The translations under genes were made by a program, and so were the position numbers. Under the pieces are notes generated by a model. The model worked only from the letters and a program-made list of their open reading frames with translations, was not told where the DNA came from and made no database searches. Positions 43,137 through 56,900 of a stretch of 64,000 nucleotides of DNA are shown here, one piece after another (position 1 is the stretch's first letter; each line of letters begins with the position of its first letter). Source of the DNA: Tritrichomonas musculus (Eukaryota; Parabasalia; Tritrichomonadida; Tritrichomonadidae); assembly GCA_039105265.1 (NCBI GenBank), contig JAPFFF010000078.1, forward strand, positions 186,001 through 250,000, written 5' to 3'.

Positions 43137-44560
43137 GCAAAGAAGAAGAAGAAGAAGATGATGATGATGACAGAGAAGAAGAAGAAGAAGATGATGATGG
43201 TGACAGAGAAGAAGAAGAAAATGATGAAGATGATGACAGAGAAGAAGAAGAAGATGATGAAGATGATGATGATTGAAAAGAAGAAGAAGATGATGATGAA
43301 GATGATGACAGAAAAGAAGAAGAAGATGATGATGACAGAAAAGAAGAAGAAGAAGAAGAAGATGATGATAGAGAAGAAAAAGAAGATGATGAAGATGATG
43401 GCAGAAAAGAAGAAGAAGAAGAAGATGATGATGATGGCAGAAAAGAAGAAGAAGAAAATGATGATGACAGAAAAGAAGAAGAAGAAGATGATGATGATGA
43501 CAGAGAAGAAGAAGAAGAAGAAGATGATGATGATAGAGAAGAAAAAGAAGAAGATGATGATGATGGCAGAAAAGAAGAAGAAGAAAATGATGATGACAGA
43601 AAAGAAGAAGAAGAAGATGATGATGACAGAAAAGAAGAAGAAGAAGAAGATGATGATGATAGAGAAGAAAAAGAAGAAGATGATGATGATGGCAGAAAAG
43701 AAGAAGATGATGAAGATGATGACAGAAAAGAAGAAGAAGAAGAAGATGATGATGACAGAAAAGAAGAAGAAGAAGATGATGATGACAGAAAAGAAGAAGA
43801 AGAAGAAGATGATGACAGAAAAGAAGAAGAAGATGATGATGGCAGAAAAGAAGAAGAAGAAAATGATGATGACAGAAAAGAAGAAGAAGATGATGATGAT
43901 GACAGAAAAGAAGAAGAAGAAGATGATGATGACAGAAAAGAAGAAGAAGAAGATGATGATGATGACAGAGAAGAAGAAGATGATGATGAAGATGAAGATG
44001 ATGGCAGAAAAGAAGAAGAAGAAGATGATGATGACAGAGAAGAAAAAGAAGATGATGATGAAGATGATGATGATGACAGAGAAGAAAAAGAAGATGATAA
44101 AGATGATGACAGAGAAGAAGAAGAAGATGATGATGATGACAGAGAAGAAAAAGAAGATGATGATGAAGATGATGGCAGAAAAGAAGAATAAGAAGAAGAA
44201 GATGAAGATGATGGCAGAAAAGAAGAAGAAGAAGATGATGAAGATGATGGCAGAAAAGAAGAAGAAGAAGATGATGATGATGACAGAGAAGAAAAAGAAG
44301 ATGATGAAGATGATGACAGAGAAGAAGAAGAAGATGATGAAGATGATGACAGAGAAGAAAAAGAAGAAGATGATGATGATGACAGAAAAGAAGAAGATGA
44401 TGATGAAGATGATGGCAGAAAAGAAGAAGAAGATGATGATGATGACAGAGAAGAAAAAGAAGATGATGAAGATGATGACAGAGAAGAAGAAGAAGAAGAA
44501 GATGATGATGATGATGACAGAAAAGAAGAAGAAGATGATGAAGATGATGGCAGAGAAGAA
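43137..44560 (+). repeat. GAA/GAT triplet-phased array, left arm (about 1.4 kb)
   Basis: Units of GACAGA(AAA/GAA) plus 2-6 GAA/GAG-like triplets plus 2-5 GAT triplets, with GGC for GAC or AAG in some units. Every length change seen is a multiple of 3, so two frames on this strand stay open: one reads Met-Lys-rich (ATG/AAG/ACA/GAG), the other acidic (GAT/GAA/GAC/AGA). The only ATG just before the array (about 43128) is in the Met-Lys frame; the acidic frame has a TAA immediately upstream and no ATG. Coding status is doubtful. Confidence 0.8.
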
Positions 44561-44564
44561 TAAT

Positions 44565-44665
44565 CATACCTCAAAGCGACCGTTTGGAGGAACTTTGAGA
44601 GGTTATGTCACTCAATGGAGGAAATTTGAATAGAAAGTTCCTCCAAACGGTCGCTTTGAGGTATG
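44565..44665. mobile_element. 101-bp palindromic element (MITE) in the left arm
   Basis: Perfect 32-bp inverted repeats: CATACCTCAAAGCGACCGTT and on to GGAGGAACTTT at 44565-44596, and the complement at 44634-44665, with a 37-base centre. Taking TA as target duplication, the element would be CCTCAAAGCG...CGCTTTGAGG. It lies at the inner edge of the array and is absent from the right arm, so it came in after the arms formed. Confidence 0.8.
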
Positions 44666-45074
44666 CTTAAGAAGAAGAAAATGATGATGATGATGATGGC
44701 AAATAAGATAATGGAGAAGATAAAGATAAAGATAAATATGTATTAAATGAGGATAATAATAATAATAAAGAATAATGATAAGATGATGATAAATTGGACG
44801 ATAATAGTGATTATACAATTATTTATACTACAATTTGAATGTGATTATGAGCGTTTGAGATTGATAACCGAGTTATTCGAGATAATGATCTGCAATTGTG
44901 TATTTTCTTCAAACTAAGTATATAACTCTTATGGGACATATTGATTTAAATCGTCTGGCTTGTATTACTTAAATGCAGAACATGTGGATTTATAGAAGGT
45001 AATATTATTTTTGTGGAAATGTGATGTGAAAAATCATGACTGGAAATGTAATAACTAATGTTTTATGATCATAT

Positions 45075-46026
45075 AAAAGGGGTCGACTCTCTCAATTTTT
45101 TTTTGATTGAAAAATAATAATATCTTAAAAATTAAATATTCTTTCTATTTAATAAATTTTTAAATCAATATCTGATAAAATCTATATTCATTTAATATAT
45201 CTTATAAAACAAAAAATTTGTTATTTATTCCATAAATCATTAAAATAAGTGTTTTTATTATGATATTTGAGGCTTTTTCTTAAATGATTTATTATTTACA
45301 TTATTTATATATAACTTGAAATATAATAATAATTTTTAACAAATTATATTATTGATATTCAAGAAATTATTGTTTTTTATAAATAAAAATTTTGAATTAA
45401 TAATTGAATAAAATGCTAGTTTTTGAAAAAATTATTTTGATAATATCAGAATTTTGAAAATATATCATATTTATTAACAAATACTTATTATTTGGATAAT
45501 ATATTATTTATATCATCATATTAATGATAATATATTTATTATATATAATATAAATTATATATATATTATTATAAAATATTAATTTACATTTTTACTCAGT
45601 TTATATGTATATCACAATTGAGAATTAATTATAATAACGTATTAATTCAATTTTATTTTTCATAAATAAATTTATCTTACTTGATATTTAATTAATTACT
45701 TTTTAATTAATTTAAAAGATGTAAATAAAATTATAAAAAAAGAATATATGATATAAATGTTACAAAATATTTATATATTTGGATATTTACAAATTCCCAA
45801 AATCTCTTTGAATGGTGGAAATTAGATAAGAACTCAAAAATAATTTCCCCTTTCAAAAGTTAAACTTTTTCTGTTTTTATTTTTTTTAGTGAAATATCTC
45901 TATTTTGGCTAATAGAATCGGCTTCATATTTAAAATTGCATCATGTTTATTGGTAATGCCAATATTATTTATTAATAATTTTTTATAATTTTAGAATTTG
46001 ATAACCGCCAAAGGTCGAACCCTTTT
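45075..46026. mobile_element. 952-bp nested non-autonomous transposon with 8-bp target duplication
   Basis: Ends AAAAGGGGTCGAC and, inverted, AAAAGGGTTCGAC; flanked on both sides by GATCATAT (45067-45074, 46027-46034). The right arm of the big element has the uninterrupted site with a single GATCATAT (47649-47656), an empty-site control inside the same element. Eight-base duplications fit hAT-type elements. The inside is AT-rich with no transposase and contains AAAAGTTAAACTTTTT at 45855-45870. Confidence 0.88.
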
Positions 46027-46287
46027 GATCATATTTTAAATAGATATAGTTATTCTTTAAGTTAATGGCCATTTTAGGTTGATAATAATCAATATTAACA
46101 TATTTTTTTTTTTAATTCAAAATGACCAGTATCAATCAAAATGACATTATATTTTCTTTTAAAAAGATCAAATGCAGAAAAATGGTCATTGAGCATTTAA
46201 AGCCTAGAAATATAGTAAAGCATAGTATTATATTGATGCATATGTTTCATATTTATCGCACAAATGAATAAAAATCTTAATTTTTTT

Positions 46288-47396
46288 GTATATTTTATTT
46301 ACTCATCAAATATTTCAATAGATATAGAAAAAATAAAAACTTCTATACAAAAAAAATCATAATATACCTTATTCAACTCCTTAAATTCAAGTAGTTGGCA
46401 AATTTTTGAAAATATGTTTTTTAACAATATATTGCCAATTTCTTAAGTAGTTCCAATTAAATTTAAGTGAAATGTAAGTAAATTGTAACTCTCTTGATCT
46501 TGATAGTTATTTTGATGTGAACATGTTCATATGTTAGTTACTTCACACCTTTCAACTCCCTGATATATTTAATTCTATTTTATTTCTTGATTATTTGACT
46601 TTGCTCATTGAAATAACATAATCATTTAAACTTCTTGACTAGACATGTTGCAGAAACCATTTAATTTAAAGCTTTTCCAAAATTTCTAGGGCTAAAAACC
46701 ACTACAAGACTCATATAATATTATTCACTAGAGTTTTTCTTGAGTCGTTTCAATGATAATCATGTGTTTCAGTGGTTATGATTAGCAATTAGCTTGATAT
46801 ATGATGATATTACAATCGTTATCGTTATTTCTGATACTATAAGTTCTTGGTTTGCATTAGGCCAATGATATAAATTAAGAATAACTGCCGATTTCACTAT
46901 CATTCATACTTTCTGTTGTTTTTAACTTTTGCTTAAACAATTCTTCATATAGCTTGGGCTTTTTATGTTGATTATTGGTTGCCATAGATCAGATATCACA
47001 ATAGATTTCCCTGTATAATAACAATCTAAATCTAACTTTTTACTAACATAATATTTCTAATAATACTTATCATTGATTCTCATATATATATAATGTACCC
47101 CATTATTGGGATAAATTAAAGTAATAACTGTATAGACTGATTTGGATCTTTATCGTCATCTTCATATAAGTTAGAATACATGCTTGTCCTTCTAGATTTA
47201 ATTTTGAATATATTTAAATTATAAAAATAATAAAAAAAATGCTCTAATACGATTAATCTAACTGAGAAATCTTTTTTTTTTTTTTACTAAAAATCTTTGA
47301 TATCATAACTTTTAAAAAGAGGTAAGGCGTTGGATTTCATGGAATAGCGCAAATCAGGTTAATTGAATATGCTTTTTGGATAATACAATGTTTTAG
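46288..47396. other. 1.1-kb unique centre of the foldback transposon
   Basis: AT-rich single-copy segment between the arms. No transposase recognised. Only a 36-residue minus-strand frame (46875-46985, MATNNQHKKPKLYEELFKQK start) and a short coding-like piece near 47150 (NLYEDDDKDPNQSIQLLL) are seen; both could be remnants of a lost gene. Confidence 0.5.
46875..46985 (-). CDS. 36-residue hypothetical reading frame in the transposon centre
   Basis: ATG-started basic frame ending SEIGSYS. Composition (Lys, Asn, Gln then Glu/Ser) is more protein-like than its AT-rich surroundings, and the centre has no other candidate. Too short to assign; possibly the first codons of a lost transposase gene. 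Confidence 0.2.
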   Translation of the reverse strand: MATNNQHKKPKLYEELFKQKLKTTESMNDSEIGSYS

Positions 47397-47487
47397 AAAA
47401 AAATTAAGATTTTTATTCATTTGTGCGATAAATATGAAACATATGCATCAATATAATACTATGCTTTACTATATTTCTAGGCTTTAA

Positions 47488-47718
47488 ATGCTCAATGACC
47501 ATTTTTCTGCATTTGATCTTTTTAAAAGAAAATATAATGTCATTTTGATTGATACTGGTCATTTTGAATTAAAAAAAAAATATGTTAATATTGATTATTA
47601 TCAACCTAAAATGGCCATTAACTTAAAGAATAACTATATCTATTTAAAATATGATCATAAAACATTAGTTATTACATTTCCAGTCATGATTTTTCACATC
47701 ACATTTCCACAAAAATAA
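47488..47718 (+). CDS. 76-residue hypothetical frame in the right arm
   Basis: ATG-started frame with a protein-like composition (SAFDLFKRKYNVILIDTGHF, NIDYYQPKMAINLKNNYIYL). The paired copy in the left arm is split by the 952-bp insertion. It might be a remnant of an element gene; no family recognised. Confidence 0.25.
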   Translation: MLNDHFSAFDLFKRKYNVILIDTGHFELKKKYVNIDYYQPKMAINLKNNYIYLKYDHKTLVITFPVMIFHITFPQK

Positions 47719-47933
47719 TATTACCTTCTATAAATCCACATGTTCTGCATTTAAGTAATACAAGCCAGACGATTTAAATCAATATGTCCCATAAGAGTTA
47801 TATACTTAGTTTGAAGAAAATACACAATTGCAGATCATTATCTCGAATAACTCGGTTATCAATCTCAAACGCTCATAATCACATTCAAATTGTAGTATAA
47901 ATAATTGTATAATCACTATTATCGTCCAATTTA

Positions 47934-50900
47934 TCATCTTCTTCTTCTTCTTTTCTGTCATCATCATCTTCTTCTTCTTCTTTTCTGTCATCATCATCTT
48001 CTTCTTCTTCTTTTCTGTCATCATCATCATCTTCTTCTTCTTTTCTGTCATCATCTTCATCATTTTCTTCTTCTTTTCTGTCATCATCATCATCATCTTC
48101 TTCTTTTCTGTCATCATCATCATCATCTTCTTCTTTTCTGTCATCATCATCTTCTTCTTCTTCTTTTCTGTCATCATCATCATCTTCTTCTTCTTTTCTG
48201 TCATCATCATCATCTTCTTCTTCTTTTCTGTCATCATCATCATCTTCTTCTTCTTTTCTGTCATCATCTTCTTCTTCTTCTTTTCTGTCATCATCATCTT
48301 CTTCTTCTTCTTTTCTGTCATCATCTTCATCATTTTCTTCTTCTTTTCTGTCATCATCATCATCTTCTTCTTCTTTTCTGTCATCATCTTCATCTTCTTC
48401 TTCTTCTTTTCTGTCATCATCTTTTTCTTCTTCTTTTCTGTCATCATCATCTTCTTCTTCTTCTTTTCTGTCATCATCATCTTCTTCTTCTTCTTTTCTG
48501 TCATCATCTTCATCATTTTCTTCTTCTTTTCTGTCATCATCATCATCTTCTTCTTCTTTTCTGTCATCATCATCATCATCTTCTTCTTTTCTGTCATCAT
48601 CATCTTCTTCTTCTTCTTTTCTGTCATCATCATCATCTTCTTCTTCTTTTCTGTCATCATCATCTTCTTCTTCTTCTTTTCTGTCATCATCATCTTCTTC
48701 TTCTTCTTTTCTGTCATCATCATCATCTTCTTCTTCTTCTTTTCTGTCATCATCATCTTCTTCTTCTTCTTTTCTGTCATCATCATCATCTTCTTCTTCT
48801 TTTCTGTCATCATCATCATCTTCTTCTTCTTTTCTGTCATCATCATCTTCTTCTTCTTCTTTTCTGCCATCATCATCATCATCATTTTCTTCTTCTTCTC
48901 TGTCATCATCATCATCTTCTTCTTCTTTTCTGTCATCATCATCATCTTCTTCTTCTTTTCTGTCATCATCATCATCTTCTTCTTCTTTTCTGTCATCATC
49001 ATCATCTTCTTCTTCTTTTCTGTCATCATCTTCATCATTTTCTTCTTCTTTTCTGTCATCATCTTCATCATCTTCTTCTTCTTTTCTGTCATCATCATCA
49101 TTTTCTTCTTCTTTTCTGTCATCATCATCATCTTCTTCTTCTTTTCTGTCATCATCATCATCTTCTTCTTCTTTTCTGTCATCATCATCTTCTTCTTCTT
49201 CTTTTCTGTCATCATCATCATCATCTTCTTCTTCTTTTCTGTCATCATCATCATCTTCTTCTTCTTCTTTTCTGTCATCATCATCATCTTCTTCTTCTTT
49301 TCTGTCATCATCATCTTCTTCTTCTTCTTTTCTGTCATCATCATCTTCTTCTTCTTCTTTTCTGTCATCATCTTCATCATTTTCTTCTTCTTCTCTGTCA
49401 TCATCTTCATCATCTTCTTCTTCTTTTCTGTCATCATCATCATCTTCTTCTTCTTCTTTTCTGCCATCATCTTCATCATCTTCTTTTTCTTCTCTGTCAT
49501 CATCATCATCTTCTTCTTCTTTTCTGTCATCATCATCTTCTTCTTCTTCTTTTCTGTCATCATCATCATCTTCTTCTTCTTTTCTGTCATCATCATCTTC
49601 TTCTTCTTCTTTTCTGTCATCATCATCATCTTCTTCTTCTTTTCTGTCATCATCATCATCTTCTTCTTCTTTTCTGTCATCATCATCTTCTTCTTCTTCT
49701 TTTCTGTCATCATCATCATCATCTTCTTCTTCTTCTTCTTTTCTGTCATCATCATCTTCTTCTTCTTCTTTTCTGTCATCATCATCATCTTCTTCTTCTT
49801 TTCTGTCATCATCATCATCTTCTTCTTCTTTTCTGTCATCATCATCATCTTCTTCTTCTTTTCTGTCATCATCATCTTCTTCTTCTTCTTTTCTGCCATC
49901 ATCTTCATCATCTTCTTTTTCTTCTCTGTCATCATCATCATCATCTTCTTCTTCTTCTTCTTTTCTGTCATCATCATCATCTTCTTCTTCTTTTCTGTCA
50001 TCATCATCATCTTCTTCTTCTTTTCTGTCATCATCATCATCTTCTTCTTCTTCTCTGTCATCATCATCATCATCTTCTTCTTTTCTGTCATCATCATCAT
50101 CTTCTTCTTCTTCTTTTCTGCCATCATCTTCATCATCTTCTTCTTCTTCTCTGTCATCATCATCATCATCTTCTTCTTCTTCTTCTTCTTCTTTTCTGTC
50201 ATCATCATCATCTTCTTCTTCTTTTCTGTCATCATCATCTTCTTCTTCTTCTTTTCTGTCATCATCATCTTCTTCTTCTTCTTTTCTGTCATCATCATCA
50301 TCATCTTCTTCTTTTCTGTCATCATCATCATCTTCTTCTTCTTTTCTGTCATCATCATCATCTTCTTCTTCTTTTCTGTCATCATCATCATCTTCTTCTT
50401 CTTTTCTGTCATCATCATCATCATCTTCTTCTTCTTCTTCTTTTCTGTCATCATCATCATCTTCTTCTTCTTTTCTGTCATCATCATCTTCTTCTTCTTC
50501 TTTTCTGTCATCATCATCATCTTCTTCTTCTTCTCTGTCATCATCATCATCATCTTCTTCTTTTCTGTCATCATCATCATCATCTTCTTCTTCTTTTCTG
50601 CCATCATCTTCATCATCTTCTTCTTCTTCTCTGTCATCATCATCATCATCTTCTTCTTCTTCTTCTTTTCTGTCATCATCATCATCTTCTTCTTCTTTTC
50701 TGTCATCATCATCTTCTTCTTCTTCTTTTCTGTCATCATCATCATCTTCTTCTTCTTTTCTGTCATCATCATCATCTTCTTCTTCTTTTCTGTCATCATC
50801 ATCTTCTTCTTCTTCTTTTCTGCCATCATCTTCATCATCTTCTTTTTCTTCTCTGTCATCATCATCATCATCATCTTCTTCTTCTTCTTTTCTGTCATCA

Positions 50901-53900
50901 TCATCATCTTCTTCTTCTTTTCTGTCATCATCATCTTCTTCTTCTTCTTTTCTGTCATCATCATCATCTTCTTCTTCTTCTCTGTCATCATCATCATCAT
51001 CTTCTTCTTTTCTGTCATCATCATCATCTTCTTCTTCTTCTTTTCTGCCATCATCTTCATCATCTTCTTTTTCTTCTCTGTCATCATCATCATCATCTTC
51101 TTCTTCTTCTTCTTTTCTGTCATCATCATCATCTTCTTCTTCTTTTCTGTCATCATCATCTTCTTCTTCTTCTTTTCTGTCATCATCATCATCTTCTTCT
51201 TCTTTTCTGTCATCATCATCATCTTCTTCTTCTTTTCTGTCATCATCTTCATCTTCTTCTTCTTTTCTGTCATCATCATCATCTTCTTCTTCTTTTCTGT
51301 CATCATCTTCATCATTTTCTTCTTCTTCTCTGTCATCATCATCATCATCTTCTTCTTTTCTGTCATCATCATCATCTTCTTCTTCTTCTTTTCTGCCATC
51401 ATCTTCATCATCTTCTTTTTCTTCTCTGTCATCATCATCATCATCTTCTTCTTCTTCTTCTTTTCTGTCATCATCATCATCTTCTTCTTCTTTTCTGTCA
51501 TCATCATCTTCTTCTTCTTCTTTTCTGTCATCATCATCATCTTCTTCTTCTTTTCTGTCATCATCATCATCTTCTTCTTCTTTTCTGTCATCATCATCAT
51601 CTTCTTCTTCTTTTCTGTCATCATCTTCATCATTTTCTTCTTCTTCTCTGTCATCATCATCATCATCTTCTTCTTTTCTGTCATCATCATCATCTTCTTC
51701 TTCTTCTTTTCTGCCATCATCTTCATCATCTTCTTTTTCTTCTCTGTCATCATCATCATCATCTTCTTCTTCTTCTTCTTTTCTGTCATCATCATCTTCT
51801 TCTTCTTCTTTTCTGTCATCATCATCATCTTCTTCTTCTTTTCTGTCATCATCATCATCTTCTTCTTCTTTTCTGTCATCATCATCATCTTCTTCTTCTT
51901 CTTTTCTGTCATCATCATCATCTTCTTCTTCTTCTTTTCTGTCATCATCATCTTCTTCTTCTTCTTTTCTGTCATCATCTTCATCATTTTCTTCTTCTTT
52001 TCTGTCATCATCATCATCTTCTTCTTCTTTTCTGTCATCATCTTCATCTTCTTCTTCTTCTTTTCTGTCATCATCTTTTTCTTCTTCTTTTCTGTCATCA
52101 TCATCTTCTTCTTCTTCTTTTCTGTCATCATCATCATCTTCTTCTTCTTTTCTGTCATCATCTTCATCATTTTCTTCTTCTTCTCTGTCATCATCTTTTT
52201 CTTCTTCTTCTCTGTCACCATCATCATCATCTTCTTCTTCTTTTCTGCCATCATCTTCATCATCTTCTTTTTCTTCTCTGTCATCATCATCATCATCTTC
52301 TTCTTTTCTGTCATCATCATCATCATCTTCTTCTTCTTTTCTGTCATCATCATCATCTTCTTCTTCTTCTTTTCTGTCATCATCATCATCTTCTTCTTCT
52401 TTTCTGTCATCATCATCTTCTTCTTCTTCTTTTCTGTCATCATCATCATCTTCTTCTTCTTCTTTTCTGTCATCATCATCATCTTCTTCTTCTTTTCTGT
52501 CATCATCATCTTCTTCTTCTTCTTTTCTGTCATCATCATCTTCTTCTTCTTCTTTTCTGTCATCATCTTCATCATTTTCTTCTTCTTTTCTGTCATCATC
52601 ATCATCTTCTTCTTCTTTTCTGTCATCATCTTCATCTTCTTCTTCTTCTTTTCTGTCATCATCTTTTTCTTCTTCTTTTCTGTCATCATCATCTTCTTCT
52701 TCTTCTTTTCTGTCATCATCATCATCTTCTTCTTCTTTTCTGTCATCATCTTCATCATTTTCTTCTTCTTCTCTGTCATCATCTTTTTCTTCTTCTTCTC
52801 TGTCACCATCATCATCATCTTCTTCTTCTTTTCTGCCATCATCTTCATCATCTTCTTTTTCTTCTCTGTCATCATCATCATCATCTTCTTCTTTTCTGTC
52901 ATCATCATCATCATCTTCTTCTTCTTTTCTGTCATCATCATCATCTTCTTCTTCTTCTTTTCTGTCATCATCATCATCTTCTTCTTCTTTTCTGTCATCA
53001 TCATCTTCTTCTTCTTCTTTTCTGTCATCATCATCTTCTTCTTCTTCTTTTCTGTCATCATCTTCATCATTTTCTTCTTCTTCTCTGTCATCATCTTCAT
53101 CATCTTCTTCTTCTTTTCTGTCATCATCATCATCTTCTTCTTCTTCTTTTCTGCCATCATCTTCATCATCTTCTTTTTCTTTTCTGTCATCATCATCTTC
53201 TTCTTCTTCTTTTCTGTCATCATCATCATCATCTTCTTCTTCTTTTCTGTCATCATCATCATCTTCTTCTTCTTCTTTTCTGTCATCATCATCATCTTCT
53301 TCTTCTTTTCTGTCATCATCATCTTCTTCTTCTTCTTTTCTGTCATCATCATCTTCTTCTTCTTCTTTTCTGTCATCATCTTCATCATTTTCTTCTTCTT
53401 CTCTGTCATCATCTTCATCATCTTCTTCTTCTTTTCTGTCATCATCATCATCTTCTTCTTCTTCTTTTCTGCCATCATCTTCATCATCTTCTTTTTCTTC
53501 TCTGTCATCATCATCATCTTCTTCTTCTTTTCTGTCATCATCATCTTCTTCTTCTTCTTTTCTGTCATCATCATCATCTTCTTCTTCTTTTCTGTCATCA
53601 TCATCTTCTTCTTCTTCTTTTCTGTCATCATCATCATCTTCTTCTTCTTTTCTGTCATCATCATCATCTTCTTCTTCTTTTCTGTCATCATCATCTTCTT
53701 CTTCTTCTTTTCTGTCATCATCATCATCATCTTCTTCTTCTTCTTCTTTTCTGTCATCATCATCTTCTTCTTCTTCTTTTCTGTCATCATCATCATCTTC
53801 TTCTTCTTTTCTGTCATCATCATCATCTTCTTCTTCTTTTCTGTCATCATCATCATCTTCTTCTTCTTTTCTGTCATCATCATCTTCTTCTTCTTCTTTT

Positions 53901-56900
53901 CTGCCATCATCTTCATCATCTTCTTTTTCTTCTCTGTCATCATCATCATCATCTTCTTCTTCTTCTTCTTTTCTGTCATCATCATCATCTTCTTCTTCTT
54001 TTCTGTCATCATCATCATCTTCTTCTTCTTTTCTGTCATCATCATCATCTTCTTCTTCTTCTCTGTCATCATCATCATCATCTTCTTCTTTTCTGTCATC
54101 ATCATCATCTTCTTCTTCTTCTTTTCTGCCATCATCTTCATCATCTTCTTCTTCTTCTCTGTCATCATCATCATCATCTTCTTCTTCTTCTTCTTCTTCT
54201 TTTCTGTCATCATCATCATCTTCTTCTTCTTTTCTGTCATCATCATCTTCTTCTTCTTCTTTTCTGTCATCATCATCTTCTTCTTCTTCTTTTCTGTCAT
54301 CATCATCATCATCTTCTTCTTTTCTGTCATCATCATCATCTTCTTCTTCTTTTCTGTCATCATCATCATCTTCTTCTTCTTTTCTGTCATCATCATCATC
54401 TTCTTCTTCTTTTCTGTCATCATCATCATCATCTTCTTCTTCTTCTTCTTTTCTGTCATCATCATCATCTTCTTCTTCTTTTCTGTCATCATCATCTTCT
54501 TCTTCTTCTTTTCTGTCATCATCATCATCTTCTTCTTCTTCTCTGTCATCATCATCATCATCTTCTTCTTTTCTGTCATCATCATCATCATCTTCTTCTT
54601 CTTTTCTGCCATCATCTTCATCATCTTCTTCTTCTTCTCTGTCATCATCATCATCATCTTCTTCTTCTTCTTCTTTTCTGTCATCATCATCATCTTCTTC
54701 TTCTTTTCTGTCATCATCATCTTCTTCTTCTTCTTTTCTGTCATCATCATCATCTTCTTCTTCTTTTCTGTCATCATCATCATCTTCTTCTTCTTTTCTG
54801 TCATCATCATCTTCTTCTTCTTCTTTTCTGCCATCATCTTCATCATCTTCTTTTTCTTCTCTGTCATCATCATCATCATCATCTTCTTCTTCTTCTTTTC
54901 TGTCATCATCATCATCTTCTTCTTCTTTTCTGTCATCATCATCTTCTTCTTCTTCTTTTCTGTCATCATCATCATCTTCTTCTTCTTCTCTGTCATCATC
55001 ATCATCATCTTCTTCTTTTCTGTCATCATCATCATCTTCTTCTTCTTCTTTTCTGCCATCATCTTCATCATCTTCTTTTTCTTCTCTGTCATCATCATCA
55101 TCATCTTCTTCTTCTTCTTCTTTTCTGTCATCATCATCATCTTCTTCTTCTTTTCTGTCATCATCATCTTCTTCTTCTTCTTTTCTGTCATCATCATCAT
55201 CTTCTTCTTCTTTTCTGTCATCATCATCATCTTCTTCTTCTTTTCTGTCATCATCTTCATCTTCTTCTTCTTTTCTGTCATCATCATCATCTTCTTCTTC
55301 TTTTCTGTCATCATCTTCATCATTTTCTTCTTCTTCTCTGTCATCATCATCATCATCTTCTTCTTTTCTGTCATCATCATCATCTTCTTCTTCTTCTTTT
55401 CTGCCATCATCTTCATCATCTTCTTTTTCTTCTCTGTCATCATCATCATCATCTTCTTCTTCTTCTTCTTTTCTGTCATCATCATCATCTTCTTCTTCTT
55501 TTCTGTCATCATCATCTTCTTCTTCTTCTTTTCTGTCATCATCATCATCTTCTTCTTCTTTTCTGTCATCATCATCATCTTCTTCTTCTTTTCTGTCATC
55601 ATCATCATCTTCTTCTTCTTTTCTGTCATCATCTTCATCATTTTCTTCTTCTTCTCTGTCATCATCATCATCATCTTCTTCTTTTCTGTCATCATCATCA
55701 TCTTCTTCTTCTTCTTTTCTGCCATCATCTTCATCATCTTCTTTTTCTTCTCTGTCATCATCATCATCATCTTCTTCTTCTTCTTCTTTTCTGTCATCAT
55801 CATCTTCTTCTTCTTCTTTTCTGTCATCATCATCATCTTCTTCTTCTTTTCTGTCATCATCATCATCTTCTTCTTCTTTTCTGTCATCATCATCATCTTC
55901 TTCTTCTTCTTTTCTGTCATCATCATCATCTTCTTCTTCTTCTTTTCTGTCATCATCATCTTCTTCTTCTTCTTTTCTGTCATCATCTTCATCATTTTCT
56001 TCTTCTTTTCTGTCATCATCATCATCTTCTTCTTCTTTTCTGTCATCATCTTCATCTTCTTCTTCTTCTTTTCTGTCATCATCTTTTTCTTCTTCTTTTC
56101 TGTCATCATCATCTTCTTCTTCTTCTTTTCTGTCATCATCATCATCTTCTTCTTCTTTTCTGTCATCATCTTCATCATTTTCTTCTTCTTCTCTGTCATC
56201 ATCATCATCATCTTCTTCTTTTCTGTCATCATCATCATCATCTTCTTCTTCTTTTCTGCCATCATCTTCATCATCTTCTTTTTCTTCTCTGTCATCATCA
56301 TCATCATCTTCTTCTTCTTCTTCTTTTCTGTCATCATCATCATCTTCTTCTTCTTTTCTGTCATCATCATCATCTTCTTCTTCTTTTCTGTCATCATCAT
56401 CTTCTTCTTCTTCTTTTCTGTCATCATCATCATCTTCTTCTTCTTCTTTTCTGTCATCATCATCATCTTCTTCTTCTTCTTTTCTGTCATCATCATCATC
56501 TTCTTCTTCTTTTCTGTCATCATCTTCTTCTTCTTCTTCTTTTCTGTCATCATCTTCATCATTTTCTTCTTCTTCTTCTTCTTTTCTGTCATCATCATCA
56601 TCTTCTTCTTCTTCTTTTCTGTCATCATCATCATCTTCTTCTTCTTCTTTTCTGCCATCATCTTCATCATCTTCTTTTTCTTCTCTGTCATCATCACCAT
56701 CATCTTCTTCTTCATCAATTTCTTCTTTTTCTCTGTCATCATCATCTTCTTCTTCTTTTCTGTCATCATCTTCATCATTTTCTTCTTCTTCTCTGTCATC
56801 ATCATAATCTTCTTCTTCTTCTTTTCTGTCATCATCTTCATCATCTTCTTTTTCTTCTCTGTCATCATCATCTTCTTCTTCTTTTCTGTCATCATCTTCA

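Larger units (their letters stand above)
41930..46287 (+). repeat. Left inverted arm of the foldback transposon
   Basis: Outer segment 41930-43140 (1211 bp), triplet array 43137-44560, inner segment to 45074 and, after a 952-bp insertion, 46035-46287. It pairs with 47397-59833 in reverse. Outer and inner segments match the right arm nearly base for base. Confidence 0.85.

Noticed and set aside
43059-44633. Met/Lys-rich frame of 524 residues over the left array
   Set aside because: It opens at TTG, is read through a palindromic insertion at its end, and is a by-product of triplet phase; no evidence of translation. The same holds for the 3632-residue frame on the right arm and the His-Leu and Ser frames on the opposite strand.
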